This document shows positions 34,874 through 43,941 of a DNA stretch of 64,000 nt, one piece after another. A program made the position numbers and the translations under genes. The notes under the pieces were generated by a model, which was given only the letters and a program-made list of their open reading frames with translations, made no database searches and was not told the origin of the DNA. This stretch comes from Curtobacterium citreum. GTDB taxonomy: Bacteria > Actinomycetota > Actinomycetes > Actinomycetales > Microbacteriaceae. The stretch lies in the NCBI RefSeq assembly GCF_006715175.1, contig NZ_VFMQ01000001.1, forward strand, positions 744,001-808,000, read 5' to 3'. How positions within the stretch are numbered: position 1 is the first letter of the stretch; each line of letters opens with the position of its first letter.

Positions 34874-35695
34874 CTACCGGGCGCTGAACCCACCGTCCGT
34901 CTTGAGCAGCTGCCCGTTCACCCAGCCGCCGTCCGGACCGAGCAGGAACCCGATCAGCGCCGCGGTGTCCGCGGGCGTCGACGGGCGTCCGAGCGGGGTC
35001 TGCGCGACCACGGCCTCGCGGACCTCGTCGGTGAACCACCCGGTGTCGTTCGGTCCGGGGTTCACCGCGTTCGCGCTGACGTGCACGTCGCCGAGCTCCT
35101 GGGCCGCGCCGACCATCAGCCGGTCGAGCGCACCCTTGCTCGTGCCGTACGGCAGGTTGAAGCCGACGTGGTCGCTCGTCAGGGCCACGACCCGGCGGCG
35201 GTCCTCGGGGGCGGGTGCGCCCTCGCGGAGCCGTCGCGCGTACGCCTGCACGATCAGGAAGGGCGCCCGGACGTTCACCGCCAGGTGCCGGTCGAAGGAC
35301 TCGAGCGTGGTGGTCGCGTAGTCGGAGTCGACCGACTCGCAGTGCGACATGACGACGGCCGTCACGGGGGCGCCCGCCTCCGCCTCGGCACGGCCGACGA
35401 GTGCGGCCGCCTGCTCCGGGTCGGCCAGGTCGACCGGGAGGCGCGTCACGCGAGCCCCCGCACGCTCGGCCTGGGCGACGACCGCGTCCACCCCGTCGGG
35501 GTCGGCCCCGCCGTGCACGCGGGCGTCGTACGGGCCCCACCAGGAGAGGGCGAGGTCCCAGCCGTCGGCGGCGAGCCGGGTGGCGATCGCGGCGCCGATG
35601 CCGGCGCGGCGGCCGACCCCGGTCACCAGGGCGAGGGGGCGCTGGGTGAGTGGGCGCTCGTCGAGCTGGCGCTGGTCGAGTGGGCGCTGGGACAT
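34874..35695 (-). CDS. Short-chain dehydrogenase/reductase
   Basis: The product is 273 aa. The cofactor loop is LVTGVGRRAGIGAAIA, a 3-oxoacyl-reductase-like variant with an inserted arginine pair. The catalytic residues are Ser in VALTSDHVG and Tyr/Lys in YGTSKGALDR; the C-terminal GGWVNGQLLKTDGGFSAR is typical of the classical SDR fold. The first 20 residues (MSQRPLDQRQLDERPLTQRP) are a low-complexity extension encoded by short DNA near-repeats at 35649-35690. The substrate is unknown. Confidence 0.85.
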   Translation of the reverse strand: MSQRPLDQRQLDERPLTQRPLALVTGVGRRAGIGAAIATRLAADGWDLALSWWGPYDARVHGGADPDGVDAVVAQAERAGARVTRLPVDLADPEQAAALVGRAEAEAGAPVTAVVMSHCESVDSDYATTTLESFDRHLAVNVRAPFLIVQAYARRLREGAPAPEDRRRVVALTSDHVGFNLPYGTSKGALDRLMVGAAQELGDVHVSANAVNPGPNDTGWFTDEVREAVVAQTPLGRPSTPADTAALIGFLLGPDGGWVNGQLLKTDGGFSAR

Positions 35696-35773
35696 GTCTC
35701 GTGTCTCCTGTCCGTCGACGCCGCGGTGCGCCGACCCGCCCAGCCTGGCACCTCCGGGGGCCAGGATGGGTCC

Positions 35774-36313
35774 GTGCCCCGCCGATCCCGACAACGTCGC
35801 CACCGCCCCGACCCGTCCACGTTCCCCCTGGAGCGCCTGCGCGACCGGATGTCGTCGTACATCTACGGCAACATCACCGTCCTGGCCGTCGCGATCGCGG
35901 TCTCCCCGGAGCAGATCGAGCACGGTGCGGCCGTCCTGACGGTCCTCGCGACGGCCGTCCTGACCTACCTGGCGCACGTGCTCTCCCACGTCGTCGCGCA
36001 CGCGATCGGTGACACCGGCGACGACGAGGAGCACCGCGAGACCGTCGGGGCGATCCTGCGCGACGCGAACCCGATCGCGACCTCCGGCCTGATCCCGGCC
36101 GTGCTCTACGCCGTGGCGTGGGCCGGGTGGCTGCCGGCGCCGTGGGCGCAGACGGCCGCGATCGTCATCCTGGTGGTGCGCATCGGCCTGGTCGGGGTGT
36201 TCCTGCAGCGCTTCAGCGGGCGGCGCCCGTCGTTCCTCGGGCTGTGGGGCGGGATCGTGCTCGCGGCCGTGGCGTTCGCGATCGGGCTCGTCAAGGTGCT
36301 GCTCACGCACTGA
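35774..36313 (+). CDS. Membrane protein of unknown function, about four helices
   Basis: The product is 179 aa from GTG 35774, chosen because CAGGAT lies 6 nt upstream. After a basic tail (PRRSRQRRHRPDPS) come hydrophobic segments ITVLAVAIAVSPE, AAVLTVLATAVLTYLAHVLS, LIPAVLYAVAWAGWLP and GLWGGIVLAAVAFAIGLVKV. A His-rich helix (HVLSHVVAHAIGDTGDDEEH) could bind metal, but this is speculation. No family recognised. Confidence 0.6.
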   Translation: MPRRSRQRRHRPDPSTFPLERLRDRMSSYIYGNITVLAVAIAVSPEQIEHGAAVLTVLATAVLTYLAHVLSHVVAHAIGDTGDDEEHRETVGAILRDANPIATSGLIPAVLYAVAWAGWLPAPWAQTAAIVILVVRIGLVGVFLQRFSGRRPSFLGLWGGIVLAAVAFAIGLVKVLLTH

Positions 36314-36343
36314 CCGGGTCGTCGGCGCCCAGGGGCCGGGTCG

Positions 36344-36664
36344 TCAGCAGCCCGTGGTGGCGAGCGTCACGGTCGCGACGTGGTCGTCCGTGACGGTGGC
36401 CTTCGCCGAGCACAGGTCCGTCGCCCGCACCGTCACCCGGCCGAGCGGGATCCCCGCGAAGTCGGCGGTGCCACCCGGGAACACCCGCTGGTGCTCGGAG
36501 AGCTTGCCGGTCGCCGCGTAGACCCGCACCTCGTAGGGGTGCTCGGCCGCGTTCTCCGAGACGGTCACGGCGATCTGCCCGGTCGAGTCGTGCGCACCGC
36601 ACCCGGTCAGGGACAGCGCGCCGAGGGCGACCACGGCGAGGGCGAGCAGGGGGCGTCGGAGCAC
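36344..36664 (-). CDS. Small lipoprotein
   Basis: The product is 106 aa from GTG 36664, with TAACCT 6 nt upstream on the minus strand. The signal peptide ends in the lipobox LSLTGC (Cys22). The mature part is a single small beta domain (IAVTVSENAAEHPYEVRVYA) with two further cysteines (Cys in DLCSAKA and the terminal TTGC) that could form a disulfide. Function unknown. Confidence 0.7.
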   Translation of the reverse strand: MLRRPLLALAVVALGALSLTGCGAHDSTGQIAVTVSENAAEHPYEVRVYAATGKLSEHQRVFPGGTADFAGIPLGRVTVRATDLCSAKATVTDDHVATVTLATTGC

Positions 36665-36673
36665 CGGTCCAGG

Positions 36674-37297
36674 TTACGTGCCGATCAGCCAGCCGTTGTC
36701 GGCGGCGACCCGCAGCGCCTCGGTCGCGTTCCGGGCCGCCGTCTTGCCGATCGCCGCGGACAGGTGGTTCCGCACCGTCCCCTCGGACAGGTGCAGCACC
36801 GCCGCGATCCCCGCGACGGTCGACGCCGTGCGGAACGCGACGAGCACGTCGGTCTCCCGCGGCGTGAGCGGCGACGGGCCGGCGGCCAGGGACTCCGCGG
36901 CGAGCACCGGGTCCACCACGCGGAAGCCCCCGGCGACCCGGCGGACCGCGTCGGCCAGCTGCTCGGCGGGGGTGTCCTTCACGACGAAGCCCGCGGCGCC
37001 GGCCTCGAGCGCTCGCCGCAGGTACCCGGGGCGGCCGAACGTCGTCACGATGAGGGACCGGCACGCCGGGAGCTCGCGGGCCAGGGTCGCGGCGGCGGTC
37101 AGGCCGTCGGTGCCGGGCATCTCGACGTCGAGCAGGGCCACGGCGGCCTGCGAGGTCCGGGCGGCCTCGAGCACCTCGTCCCCACGGGCGACCTGCGCCA
37201 CGACGTCGATGTCCCGCTCGAGCGACAGCAGCGACGCCAGGGCTCCGCGGACGAGCGCCTGGTCGTCGGCGAGCAGGACGCGGATGGGGTCGGTCAC
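36674..37297 (-). CDS. Two-component response regulator, NarL/LuxR type
   Basis: The product is 207 aa from GTG 37297, with GGAGA upstream and a GTGA overlap with the kinase stop. The receiver domain has the acidic pair in LLADDQ, phospho-acceptor Asp57 in LLDVEMPGTDG and the Lys in FVVKD. The C-terminal LuxR HTH is LTPRETDVLVAFRTASTVAG, then IAAVLHLSEGTVRNHL. It probably controls the ABC exporter encoded two genes upstream, possibly through the palindromes at 40393-40419. Confidence 0.92.
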   Translation of the reverse strand: MTDPIRVLLADDQALVRGALASLLSLERDIDVVAQVARGDEVLEAARTSQAAVALLDVEMPGTDGLTAAATLARELPACRSLIVTTFGRPGYLRRALEAGAAGFVVKDTPAEQLADAVRRVAGGFRVVDPVLAAESLAAGPSPLTPRETDVLVAFRTASTVAGIAAVLHLSEGTVRNHLSAAIGKTAARNATEALRVAADNGWLIGT

Positions 37298-38574
37298 CGT
37301 GGTCTCCTCTCGACCCGCAGCAGGAAGCCGCCGAGGTCGCTCGTGCCCGTCGTCACCGTGGCCCCGACGGCGTCCGCCCGCTCGTGCAGTCCGCGCAGGC
37401 CGTTGCCGCCGACGTCGAACGGTCCGGCGGGCACGGGGGCGTCGACCGCTCCGGTGCCGTCGTCCTCGATCGTCAGGGTGGTCCGGGTCAGCGTCACCCG
37501 TGCCCGGCTGGCCGCCGCGTGGCGCACCACGTTCGTCACGCCCTCGCGGAGCACCCACGCGAACAGGCTCCGGACGTCCCCGGCCGCCGCGTCCCCGGTC
37601 ACGGGGAGCTCCGCGACGACCCCGGCCGCGTCCAGCGCCGAGCGCGCGGAGACCAGCTCGGCGTCCAGGTCGGCCTGACGGTACCCGCTGACCGCCTGCC
37701 GGAGTCCCTGCAGCGCCTCGCGCGACAGCCGCTCGACGTCCTGCATCTCGGTCTTCGCGCGGGCCGGGTCGACGTCGACCAGCCGCGCCGCGAGCTCGGA
37801 CTTCATCGTGACGACCGTCAGCGAGTGCCCGAGCACGTCGTGCAGGTCGCGGGAGAACCGTGCGCGCTCCTCGACCACCGCGAGCCGGGTGAGCTCGTCC
37901 TGCGCGACCCCGAGCTGGTCCTCGGCCTCGCGCTGGCGACCGAAGAACACCATCGAGGCCCCGATCGACACCGCCACGATCGGGGCGAACAGGATGCCCG
38001 TGCTCGACGCCGCGTCCCACCCGACGACCGCGGCGACGACGAGCTCGGCGGCGACGACGACCCCGAGGACGGCGAGGGCCACCCAGAGCCGCACCGCCAC
38101 GAACCCGGACAGCGCGACGACGAGCAGCCAGGACCACACCGCGGCCGGGCCGACGGGGACGAGCAGGAGTCCCGCGTAGGCGGCGAGCACGGCCAGGACG
38201 ACCACGCGCCGTCGGAGTCCGTGCCGCCACATGGCCTCCGGGGCGAACAGGTACCCGACGTACAGCACCGCGAGCGCGAGGGTCGCGGAGACGTGCTCGT
38301 CGACCGTGCGGCCGTCGGTCCACACCGCGACGAGCAGCAGGGCCTGCCAGAGCAGGCCGAAGGCGGCGCCGCCGTACCAGCGGCGGCGGGCGACGCGGAC
38401 CTCGGCGTCGTCGGCGCCCGGTGCGGCGGCCCACGGGAAGGCACGGGCGGACGGCCGGGAGGCGCGGGACGCGTCGTCCGCGCCCCGCGCGTCGGTCGGG
38501 CTGGTGCTGTCCACCCCCGACACCTCCGACAGGTCCGTCACGTCGGTCAGCGTACGACCGTCGTGACCGGTCAC
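37294..38574 (-). CDS. Sensor histidine kinase (HisKA_3, DesK/LiaS-like)
   Basis: The product is 426 aa from GTG 38574, which overlaps the permease stop. About six hydrophobic helices lie in the first half (LLWQALLLVAVWTD through IGASMVFFG). The phospho-accepting His is in RFSRDLHDVLGHSLTVVTM, the HisKA_3 motif. The ATPase domain has EGVTNVVRHAAAS, TIEDDGTGA and GGNGLRGLHERADAVGA. There is no large extracellular sensor domain, so it probably senses a signal within the membrane or from the partner ABC transporter. Confidence 0.92.
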   Translation of the reverse strand: MTGHDGRTLTDVTDLSEVSGVDSTSPTDARGADDASRASRPSARAFPWAAAPGADDAEVRVARRRWYGGAAFGLLWQALLLVAVWTDGRTVDEHVSATLALAVLYVGYLFAPEAMWRHGLRRRVVVLAVLAAYAGLLLVPVGPAAVWSWLLVVALSGFVAVRLWVALAVLGVVVAAELVVAAVVGWDAASSTGILFAPIVAVSIGASMVFFGRQREAEDQLGVAQDELTRLAVVEERARFSRDLHDVLGHSLTVVTMKSELAARLVDVDPARAKTEMQDVERLSREALQGLRQAVSGYRQADLDAELVSARSALDAAGVVAELPVTGDAAAGDVRSLFAWVLREGVTNVVRHAAASRARVTLTRTTLTIEDDGTGAVDAPVPAGPFDVGGNGLRGLHERADAVGATVTTGTSDLGGFLLRVERRPR

Positions 38575-39404
38575 CGGCGCGCCGCGTCGCGGCGGTAGCG
38601 CCACACGATGACCGCGGCGAGGACGACCGTCCACCCGACGAGCACCAGGGCCGGCTCGGTCATCCCCGCGGAACCGGTCGCCCCGGCACCCATCTGGCCG
38701 ATCCGGTTGAGCCAGTACGACGGCAGCAGGTGCGCGATCGACCCCATCCAGGCGGGCATCACCGACAGCGGGACCCACAGTCCGCCGAGGATCGACAGGC
38801 CCATGAAGACGACCATGAACAGCGGCTGGGCGTACGCGGGCTTCGCGAACTGCCCGACCAGGATCGCGATGAGCGCGAAGGGCACGACCCCGGCCCAGAT
38901 GCCGAGCCCGGCGGCGGCCCAGTGCCCGGCGCCGAGCGACGCGTGCATCCCGAGGATCGCGATCGCGAAGGTGACCACGACCGAGACGGCCGAGAAGGCC
39001 ATCGCCGCGACGAGCTTCGAGACGAGGAACGCCCACCCGGACAGCGGCGTCACGCGGAGCTGGCGGTTCCAGCCGATCGAGCGTTCGGTCACGAGCGAGA
39101 ACGCCTGGCTGAGCGCGGCCATCATCGCGCCGTACGCCGTCATCTGCAGCGTGGTGACGACCAGGAACGGCAGGTGCGTCACGGGGTCGACCTGGCCGCC
39201 GTACGCGGCACCGAAGACCAGGAGCATGACGACCGGGATCGCGAACGTGAAGACCATCGCCTTGACGTTGCGGAGCTGCCGACGCGTCTCGAGCACGACG
39301 TACCGGACCGGGAGCCGACCGGCGGTGGTGCGGGACGAGCCGACGGTGGACGGAGCGGTGGACGCGGTGGTGGTCGCGGCCGGGGTGGCGGTGGTGGTGG
39401 TCAT
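38571..39404 (-). CDS. ABC-2 type exporter permease
   Basis: The product is 277 aa with six helices and a Thr/Ala-rich cytoplasmic start (MTTTTATPAATTTASTAPST). ABC-2 features are RQLRNVKAMVFTFAIPVVML, SLVTERSIGWNRQLRVTPLS (the conserved E-R-G-T-like coupling region) and the last helices around PLFMVVFMGLSILGGLWVPL. It pairs with the ATPase encoded just upstream (ATGA overlap). The exported compound could be a lipid, peptide or antibiotic. Confidence 0.9.
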   Translation of the reverse strand: MTTTTATPAATTTASTAPSTVGSSRTTAGRLPVRYVVLETRRQLRNVKAMVFTFAIPVVMLLVFGAAYGGQVDPVTHLPFLVVTTLQMTAYGAMMAALSQAFSLVTERSIGWNRQLRVTPLSGWAFLVSKLVAAMAFSAVSVVVTFAIAILGMHASLGAGHWAAAGLGIWAGVVPFALIAILVGQFAKPAYAQPLFMVVFMGLSILGGLWVPLSVMPAWMGSIAHLLPSYWLNRIGQMGAGATGSAGMTEPALVLVGWTVVLAAVIVWRYRRDAARR

Positions 39405-40348
39405 GCGAGGACCCCTTCGGTCTCGGTGGTGCTCGTGCTCGTGGTCGTGGTGGCGGTGCGGTCGGCGGTGATGGCGAGGAAGGCGTCGTCCATGGTCGAG
39501 GCGACCACCTGCAGGTCGTGCGCCTCCGGGAACGCGGTGAGCAGGGCGCGGAGCGTGTCGTCGCTGCGGTCGGTGCGCAGCGTGACGGCGTCGTGCCGCG
39601 CCTCCAGTCCGACGACTCCCGGCAGACCGCGCAACGCGACGTGCCGGTCCTCCGCGATGCCCGCGAAGCGGACGGTGCGCGTCGCCGCTGTCGCCTTGAC
39701 GGCTGCGGGGGTGCCGTCCGCGACGACCCGGCCGTCGCGGAGGATGACGATGCGGTCCGCGAAGGTGTCCGCCTCGTCCAGGTAGTGCGTCGCGAAGACG
39801 ACCGTGCGGCCGGCGTCCGTGAACTCCCGCATCGACGACCAGAAGACGTGCCGGGCCTCGACGTCCATCGCCGCGGTCGGCTCGTCGAGCACCAGCAGGT
39901 CCGGGTCGGAGACGACGGCGACCGCGAAGCGTGCCCGCTGGAGCTGCCCGCCGGACAGCTTCGAGACCCGACGGGTCGCGATGTCCTCGCAGCGTGCCCG
40001 GCGCAGGGCCTCGGCGACGGGCATCGGGCGGCGGTGCGCCGCGGCGACGAGGGCGACCGCCTCGCGGACCGTCACGTCGGGCAGGAGCGCCCCGCCCTGC
40101 AGCATCGCGCCGACACGGCCGTCGACGACCGCGGAGCGGGGGTCGGTGCCGAACAGGCGTGCGTCGCCCTCGGTGGGGGTCGCCAGGCCGAGCAGCAGGT
40201 CCACCGTGGTGGTCTTGCCGGCGCCGTTCGGACCGAGGAGGGCGACGACCTCGCCCGGACGGATCGTCAGGTCGACGCCGTCGACCGCGGTGACGGCGCC
40301 GAAGCGCTTGCGGAGCCCGCGGAGCTGGATGACCGGTGTCTCGTTCAT
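39401..40348 (-). CDS. ABC transporter ATP-binding protein
   Basis: The product is 315 aa, first gene of a four-gene unit. Walker A is LLGPNGAGKTTTVDLL, the signature is SKLSGGQLQRARFAVAV, Walker B is LLVLDEPTAAMD, and the H-loop His is in FATHYLDEAD. A C-terminal extension of about 95 residues resembles the DrrA-type drug-exporter ATPases; it ends with a Thr/Ser/Glu-rich tail. All four genes (ATPase, permease, kinase, regulator) overlap by four bases, indicating tight coupling. Confidence 0.93.
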   Translation of the reverse strand: MNETPVIQLRGLRKRFGAVTAVDGVDLTIRPGEVVALLGPNGAGKTTTVDLLLGLATPTEGDARLFGTDPRSAVVDGRVGAMLQGGALLPDVTVREAVALVAAAHRRPMPVAEALRRARCEDIATRRVSKLSGGQLQRARFAVAVVSDPDLLVLDEPTAAMDVEARHVFWSSMREFTDAGRTVVFATHYLDEADTFADRIVILRDGRVVADGTPAAVKATAATRTVRFAGIAEDRHVALRGLPGVVGLEARHDAVTLRTDRSDDTLRALLTAFPEAHDLQVVASTMDDAFLAITADRTATTTTSTSTTETEGVLA

Positions 40349-40392
40349 GGCTCCACGATCCCGTCGGGCGGGGCGGCACCCGGGTGCCGGTC

Positions 40393-40419
40393 GTCACGAC
40401 TTCGGCGTGACATCTGTCA
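40393..40419. promoter_or_regulatory. Overlapping palindromes upstream of the ABC/two-component operon
   Basis: GTCACG (40393-40398) pairs with CGTGAC (40406-40411), and TGACA (40408-40412) pairs with TGTCA (40415-40419). They lie 45-71 bp upstream of the ATPase start, where a response regulator would bind to activate. This is the best candidate site for the operon's own regulator. Confidence 0.45.
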
Positions 40420-40541
40420 GGGGTCGGTGTCGCGGTGCCTCGGGTGCCGTCGTTCGGAGTCCGGCCCTCGGGACGCGGGTCTGAGGGGTCCTCCGTTCGG
40501 GGGACGCGGCACGGGTCGCCCGGAGGGATACCGTGGGGGGC

Positions 40542-41738
40542 ATGCACCAGGGGACCTCACCAACCTCCGTCGGATCATCACCAGCTGCACTCCGTCGCGC
40601 CGCCCTCATCGCCGCGCTCGACGTCGTCGACGGCGGACCCGAGGAGCGCTTCGAGCGCATCACCCGGATCGCCCGGGACGCGTTCGGGGTCACCGGTTCC
40701 TTCCTCAACCTCGCGGGCACGGAGGTCGTCACGATCAAGTCGCAGTCGAGCGACACCGTCTTCGGTCCCACGATCCCGCTCCAGGACACGTTCTGCGGTC
40801 GGACCCTGGCGGAGTCCGGGCCCGTCGTGGTGCCGGACGCCCGGGCCGACGCCCGCTACTCGGACATGCCGATGGTGGTCGACGACCCGAACGTGCGGTT
40901 CTACGCCGGGGTCCCGCTGCGCGTCGGCGACGACGCCGTCAAGGTCGGCACGCTCTGCCTGATCGACCCGACGCCCCGCGCGCTCGACCCTGACGACCTC
41001 GCGCTGCTCGAGGAACTCGGGTTGTGGGCGGAGCGCGAACTCGCCGCGGGCGCCGACGAGGACCGGCTCCGCGACGTGCTGGCCGGGCTGCAGCCGACGC
41101 CCGTGGCGGTCCCCGGCTACCGGATCGGCGGGATGAGCGTCCCGCACGGCGTCGTCTCGGGCGACCTGCACGACTGGCACCTGACCGGGACGGACCTGCA
41201 CCTCACCGTCGCCGACGTGATGGGCAAGGGGATGTCGGCCGGCCTCCTCGCGGCGACGATCCGCGGGGCGCTGCTCGCCCGTCCGGACGCCCACCCCCGG
41301 GACGTCGTCGCCGCGCTCGACGACCAGGTCGCACCCGAGCTCGGCCGGGCGTCGTCGTTCTCGACGATGTTCCACGGGCGGCTCACCCCGGCGACCGGGC
41401 GGTTGGACTTCGTCGACGCCGGGCACGGCCTCGTGCTGCAGATGCGCGCCGACGGCGCCGAGCGCACCCTGCTGTCGAGCGACCTGCCGATCGGGCTGCA
41501 CCCGGCTGGGCTCGGACGGACCCCGGGGGCGGTCGACCTCGCGCCTGGTGACGTCCTGATCATCGTGAGCGACGGCGCGCTCGAGCTCTGGGACTCGACG
41601 CTCGCCGCGTTGTCCCGGCTCGGGGCGCTCTGGCGCGAGGAGCCCGACGTCGAGGCGTTCCTCGCGCGGGTCCGGGCGCGGGCGCTCGAGCACGACCCGG
41701 GCGACGACCTGACCGTGGTGGTGCTGGCGCGCGACTGA
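40542..41738 (+). CDS. GAF domain SpoIIE/PP2C-type serine phosphatase
   Basis: The product is 398 aa from ATG 40542, chosen because TACCGT is 7 nt upstream. Residues ~30-165 form a GAF sensor domain (ITRIARDAFGVTGSFLNLAG, VRFYAGVPLRVGDDAVKVGT). The C-terminal PP2C/SpoIIE domain has metal-binding motifs in GVVSGDLHDWHLT, TVADVMGKGMSAGLLAATI, FVDAGHGLVL and LIIVSDGALELWD. RsbU-type proteins of this build dephosphorylate anti-sigma-factor antagonists in the general stress response. No partner gene is adjacent. Confidence 0.9.
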   Translation: MHQGTSPTSVGSSPAALRRAALIAALDVVDGGPEERFERITRIARDAFGVTGSFLNLAGTEVVTIKSQSSDTVFGPTIPLQDTFCGRTLAESGPVVVPDARADARYSDMPMVVDDPNVRFYAGVPLRVGDDAVKVGTLCLIDPTPRALDPDDLALLEELGLWAERELAAGADEDRLRDVLAGLQPTPVAVPGYRIGGMSVPHGVVSGDLHDWHLTGTDLHLTVADVMGKGMSAGLLAATIRGALLARPDAHPRDVVAALDDQVAPELGRASSFSTMFHGRLTPATGRLDFVDAGHGLVLQMRADGAERTLLSSDLPIGLHPAGLGRTPGAVDLAPGDVLIIVSDGALELWDSTLAALSRLGALWREEPDVEAFLARVRARALEHDPGDDLTVVVLARD

Positions 41739-41749
41739 GGCGCGGTGCG

Positions 41750-42619
41750 TCAGGCGCCGAGGCGCTCGATGAGCTCCCGGTAGCGCGCGGCCGTCCGCTC
41801 GACGATCGCGTCGGGGAGCACCGGCGGCGTGCCTTGGCGGTCCCAGTGCGCGCTGAGCCAGTCACGGACGATCTGCTTGTCGAACGAGTCCGTGCGGTTG
41901 CCCGAGCGGGCGTCCCAGTAGCGGCTCGAGTCGCTCGTCAGGACCTCGTCCGCGATCCGGACCACGCCGTCGGCGTCGCGACCGAACTCGAACTTCGTGT
42001 CGGCGATCACGACGTCGTGCTCGAGCGCGATCGCCGCCGCGGCACCGTAGACCCGCAGCGACAGGTCACGGAGGGTCGCCGCGTCCTCGGCCCCGACGAG
42101 CTCGACGGTCTGCTCGTACGAGATGTTCTCGTCGTGCTCGCCCTGCGGTGCCTTGTACGCCGGCGTGTAGATCGGCTCGGGCAGGCGGTCGCCCTCGGAC
42201 AGGCCGTCGGGGAGCGGCACGCCGCACACGCTGCCCGACTCCCGGTACTCGGCCCAGCCGCTGCCGACGAGGTACCCGCGCACGACGCACTCGACCGGGA
42301 ACATGTCGAGCGGGAGCACGTGCATCGACCGCGCGGCGACGGACTCGGGGACGGGCGTCCCGCCGGAGCCGTCCGGGATCAGGTGGTTCGGGACGTCCGC
42401 GAGCCGGTCGAACCAGTGGCGGGACAGCCGCGTCAGCAGTTCGCCCTTGCCCGGGATCGGCGGCTCGAGCGCGAAGTCGTACGCGCTGACCCGGTCGGAC
42501 GCGACGAGCAGCAGCTCGGTCGCGTCGGCGACGTCGGCCGTGCCCTCGGGGACGTAGAGCTCGCGGACCTTGCCCGACGAGACGTGCCGCCAGCCGGGCA
42601 GGACGGGTGCGGCGGTCAC
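41750..42619 (-). CDS. purC: Phosphoribosylaminoimidazole-succinocarboxamide synthase
   Basis: It condenses CAIR and aspartate with ATP to SAICAR in purine synthesis. The product is 289 aa. Motifs are HVSSGKVRELYVPEG at the N-terminus, VVRGYLVGSGWAEYRESG in the centre and VIADTKFEFGRD near residue 200. The GTG at 42619 overlaps the purD stop (GTGA), so purC is translated from the purD transcript. The convergent phosphatase gene ends 11 bp away, with no clear terminator between. Confidence 0.95.
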   Translation of the reverse strand: MTAAPVLPGWRHVSSGKVRELYVPEGTADVADATELLLVASDRVSAYDFALEPPIPGKGELLTRLSRHWFDRLADVPNHLIPDGSGGTPVPESVAARSMHVLPLDMFPVECVVRGYLVGSGWAEYRESGSVCGVPLPDGLSEGDRLPEPIYTPAYKAPQGEHDENISYEQTVELVGAEDAATLRDLSLRVYGAAAAIALEHDVVIADTKFEFGRDADGVVRIADEVLTSDSSRYWDARSGNRTDSFDKQIVRDWLSAHWDRQGTPPVLPDAIVERTAARYRELIERLGA

Positions 42620-43884
42620 CGGGCGACCTTCGCGGCGATGTCGGTGCGGTACTGCGCGCCCTCGAGCGCGATGTCGCCGAGGCCGGCGTACGCGCGCTCC
42701 CGCGCCTGGGCGAAATCGGTGCCGACCGCGACGACGCTGAGCACCCGGCCGCCGGTGGCGACGAGCTCGTCGTCGAGCACGGCGGTCGCGGCGTGGGCGA
42801 CGGAGACGCCGTCCCGGGCGTTCGCGGCGTCGATGCCCGTGATCACCCGACCGGTGCGGGGGTTCTCCGGGTAGCCCTCGCTCGCGAGGACGACCGTAAC
42901 GGCGACCTCCGGCCGGAACTCCGGACGCGGCGCCGATGCGAGCTGTCCGGTCGCCGCCGCGGCCATCAGTCCGCTCAGCGGCGTGGCGAGGCGGGGGAGC
43001 ACGACCTGGGTCTCCGGGTCGCCGAACCGCGCGTTGAACTCGATGACCCGGACGCCCTGCTCGGTGACGATCAGCCCGCAGTAGAGCAGCCCGACGAACG
43101 GCGTGCCCTCGTGCTCGAGCCGGCGGACCGTGGGCAGCGCCACCAGGTCGGTGACCTCGTCGACGAAGGCCTGCTCCGAGGCCCAGCGCTCGTCGAGCCA
43201 GGGCAGCGGGGAGTAGGCGCCCATGCCGCCGGTGTTCGGGCCGGCGTCGCCGTCGCCCAGGCGCTTGTAGTCCTGCGCGGGGCTGAGCGGGCGGACGTCG
43301 TGCCCGTCGCTCAGGAAGAACAGCGAGACCTCTTCGCCGTCGAGGAACTCCTCGACCACCACCGGGCCGTGCTGCAGCCAGTACGTGGCGTGGTCGATCG
43401 CGGCCTGACGGTCCTCGGTCACCAGGACGCCCTTGCCGGCGGCCAGCCCGTCGGCCTTGACGACGTGCGGCGCCCCGAGCTCGTCGAACGCGGCCACTGC
43501 CTGCTCGACACTGCCGGCGGACACCGGGCGTCCGGTCGGCACCCCGGCCTCGGCCATGATCCGCTTCGCGAACGCCTTGGAGCCCTCGAGCTGTGCGGCG
43601 GCCTTGCTCGGGCCGAACACCGGGATGCCCCGGGTCCGGAGCGGGTCCGCGACACCGGCGATCAGCGGTGCCTCCGGTCCGACGACGACGAGCTCGACGC
43701 CGTTCTCGATCGCGTACTCGGCGACGAGCGCGCCGTTCGTGGGGTCGAGCGACACCGTCTCGACGTCGGCCGCGATGCCGGCGTTGCCGGGGGCCACCGT
43801 GATGACGTGCCCTGCGCGTTCAGCGAGGAGGGCCGTGATGATCGCGTGCTCGCGGGCACCGGAACCGAGGACGAGGATTCGCAC
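42616..43884 (-). CDS. purD: Phosphoribosylamine-glycine ligase (GAR synthetase)
   Basis: An ATP-grasp enzyme that joins phosphoribosylamine and glycine, the second step of purine synthesis. The product is 422 aa from GTG 43884, with TAGGGT 6 nt upstream on the minus strand. Family motifs are MRILVLGSGAREHAI, VVVGPEAPL, GPSKAAAQLEGSKAFAK, ADGLAAGKGVLV and EFNARFGDPETQ. It begins the purD-purC operon and is divergent from the SCP-type gene, with 57 bp between starts and a leaderless-type -10 on each side. Confidence 0.95.
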   Translation of the reverse strand: MRILVLGSGAREHAIITALLAERAGHVITVAPGNAGIAADVETVSLDPTNGALVAEYAIENGVELVVVGPEAPLIAGVADPLRTRGIPVFGPSKAAAQLEGSKAFAKRIMAEAGVPTGRPVSAGSVEQAVAAFDELGAPHVVKADGLAAGKGVLVTEDRQAAIDHATYWLQHGPVVVEEFLDGEEVSLFFLSDGHDVRPLSPAQDYKRLGDGDAGPNTGGMGAYSPLPWLDERWASEQAFVDEVTDLVALPTVRRLEHEGTPFVGLLYCGLIVTEQGVRVIEFNARFGDPETQVVLPRLATPLSGLMAAAATGQLASAPRPEFRPEVAVTVVLASEGYPENPRTGRVITGIDAANARDGVSVAHAATAVLDDELVATGGRVLSVVAVGTDFAQARERAYAGLGDIALEGAQYRTDIAAKVAR

Positions 43885-43941
43885 CCGATCACCCTACCGA
43901 GCGCGACACGCCGCCCGCGATGCGACGGCTAGCCTGTGGAC
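43885..43941. promoter_or_regulatory. Compact divergent promoter region, purD and SCP gene
   Basis: Only 57 bp separate the two starts. TAGGGT on the minus strand (43895-43890) lies 6 nt from the purD GTG. TAGCCT on the plus strand (43930-43935) lies 6 nt from the ATG at 43942. Both would yield leaderless transcripts from a shared short control region. Confidence 0.55.
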
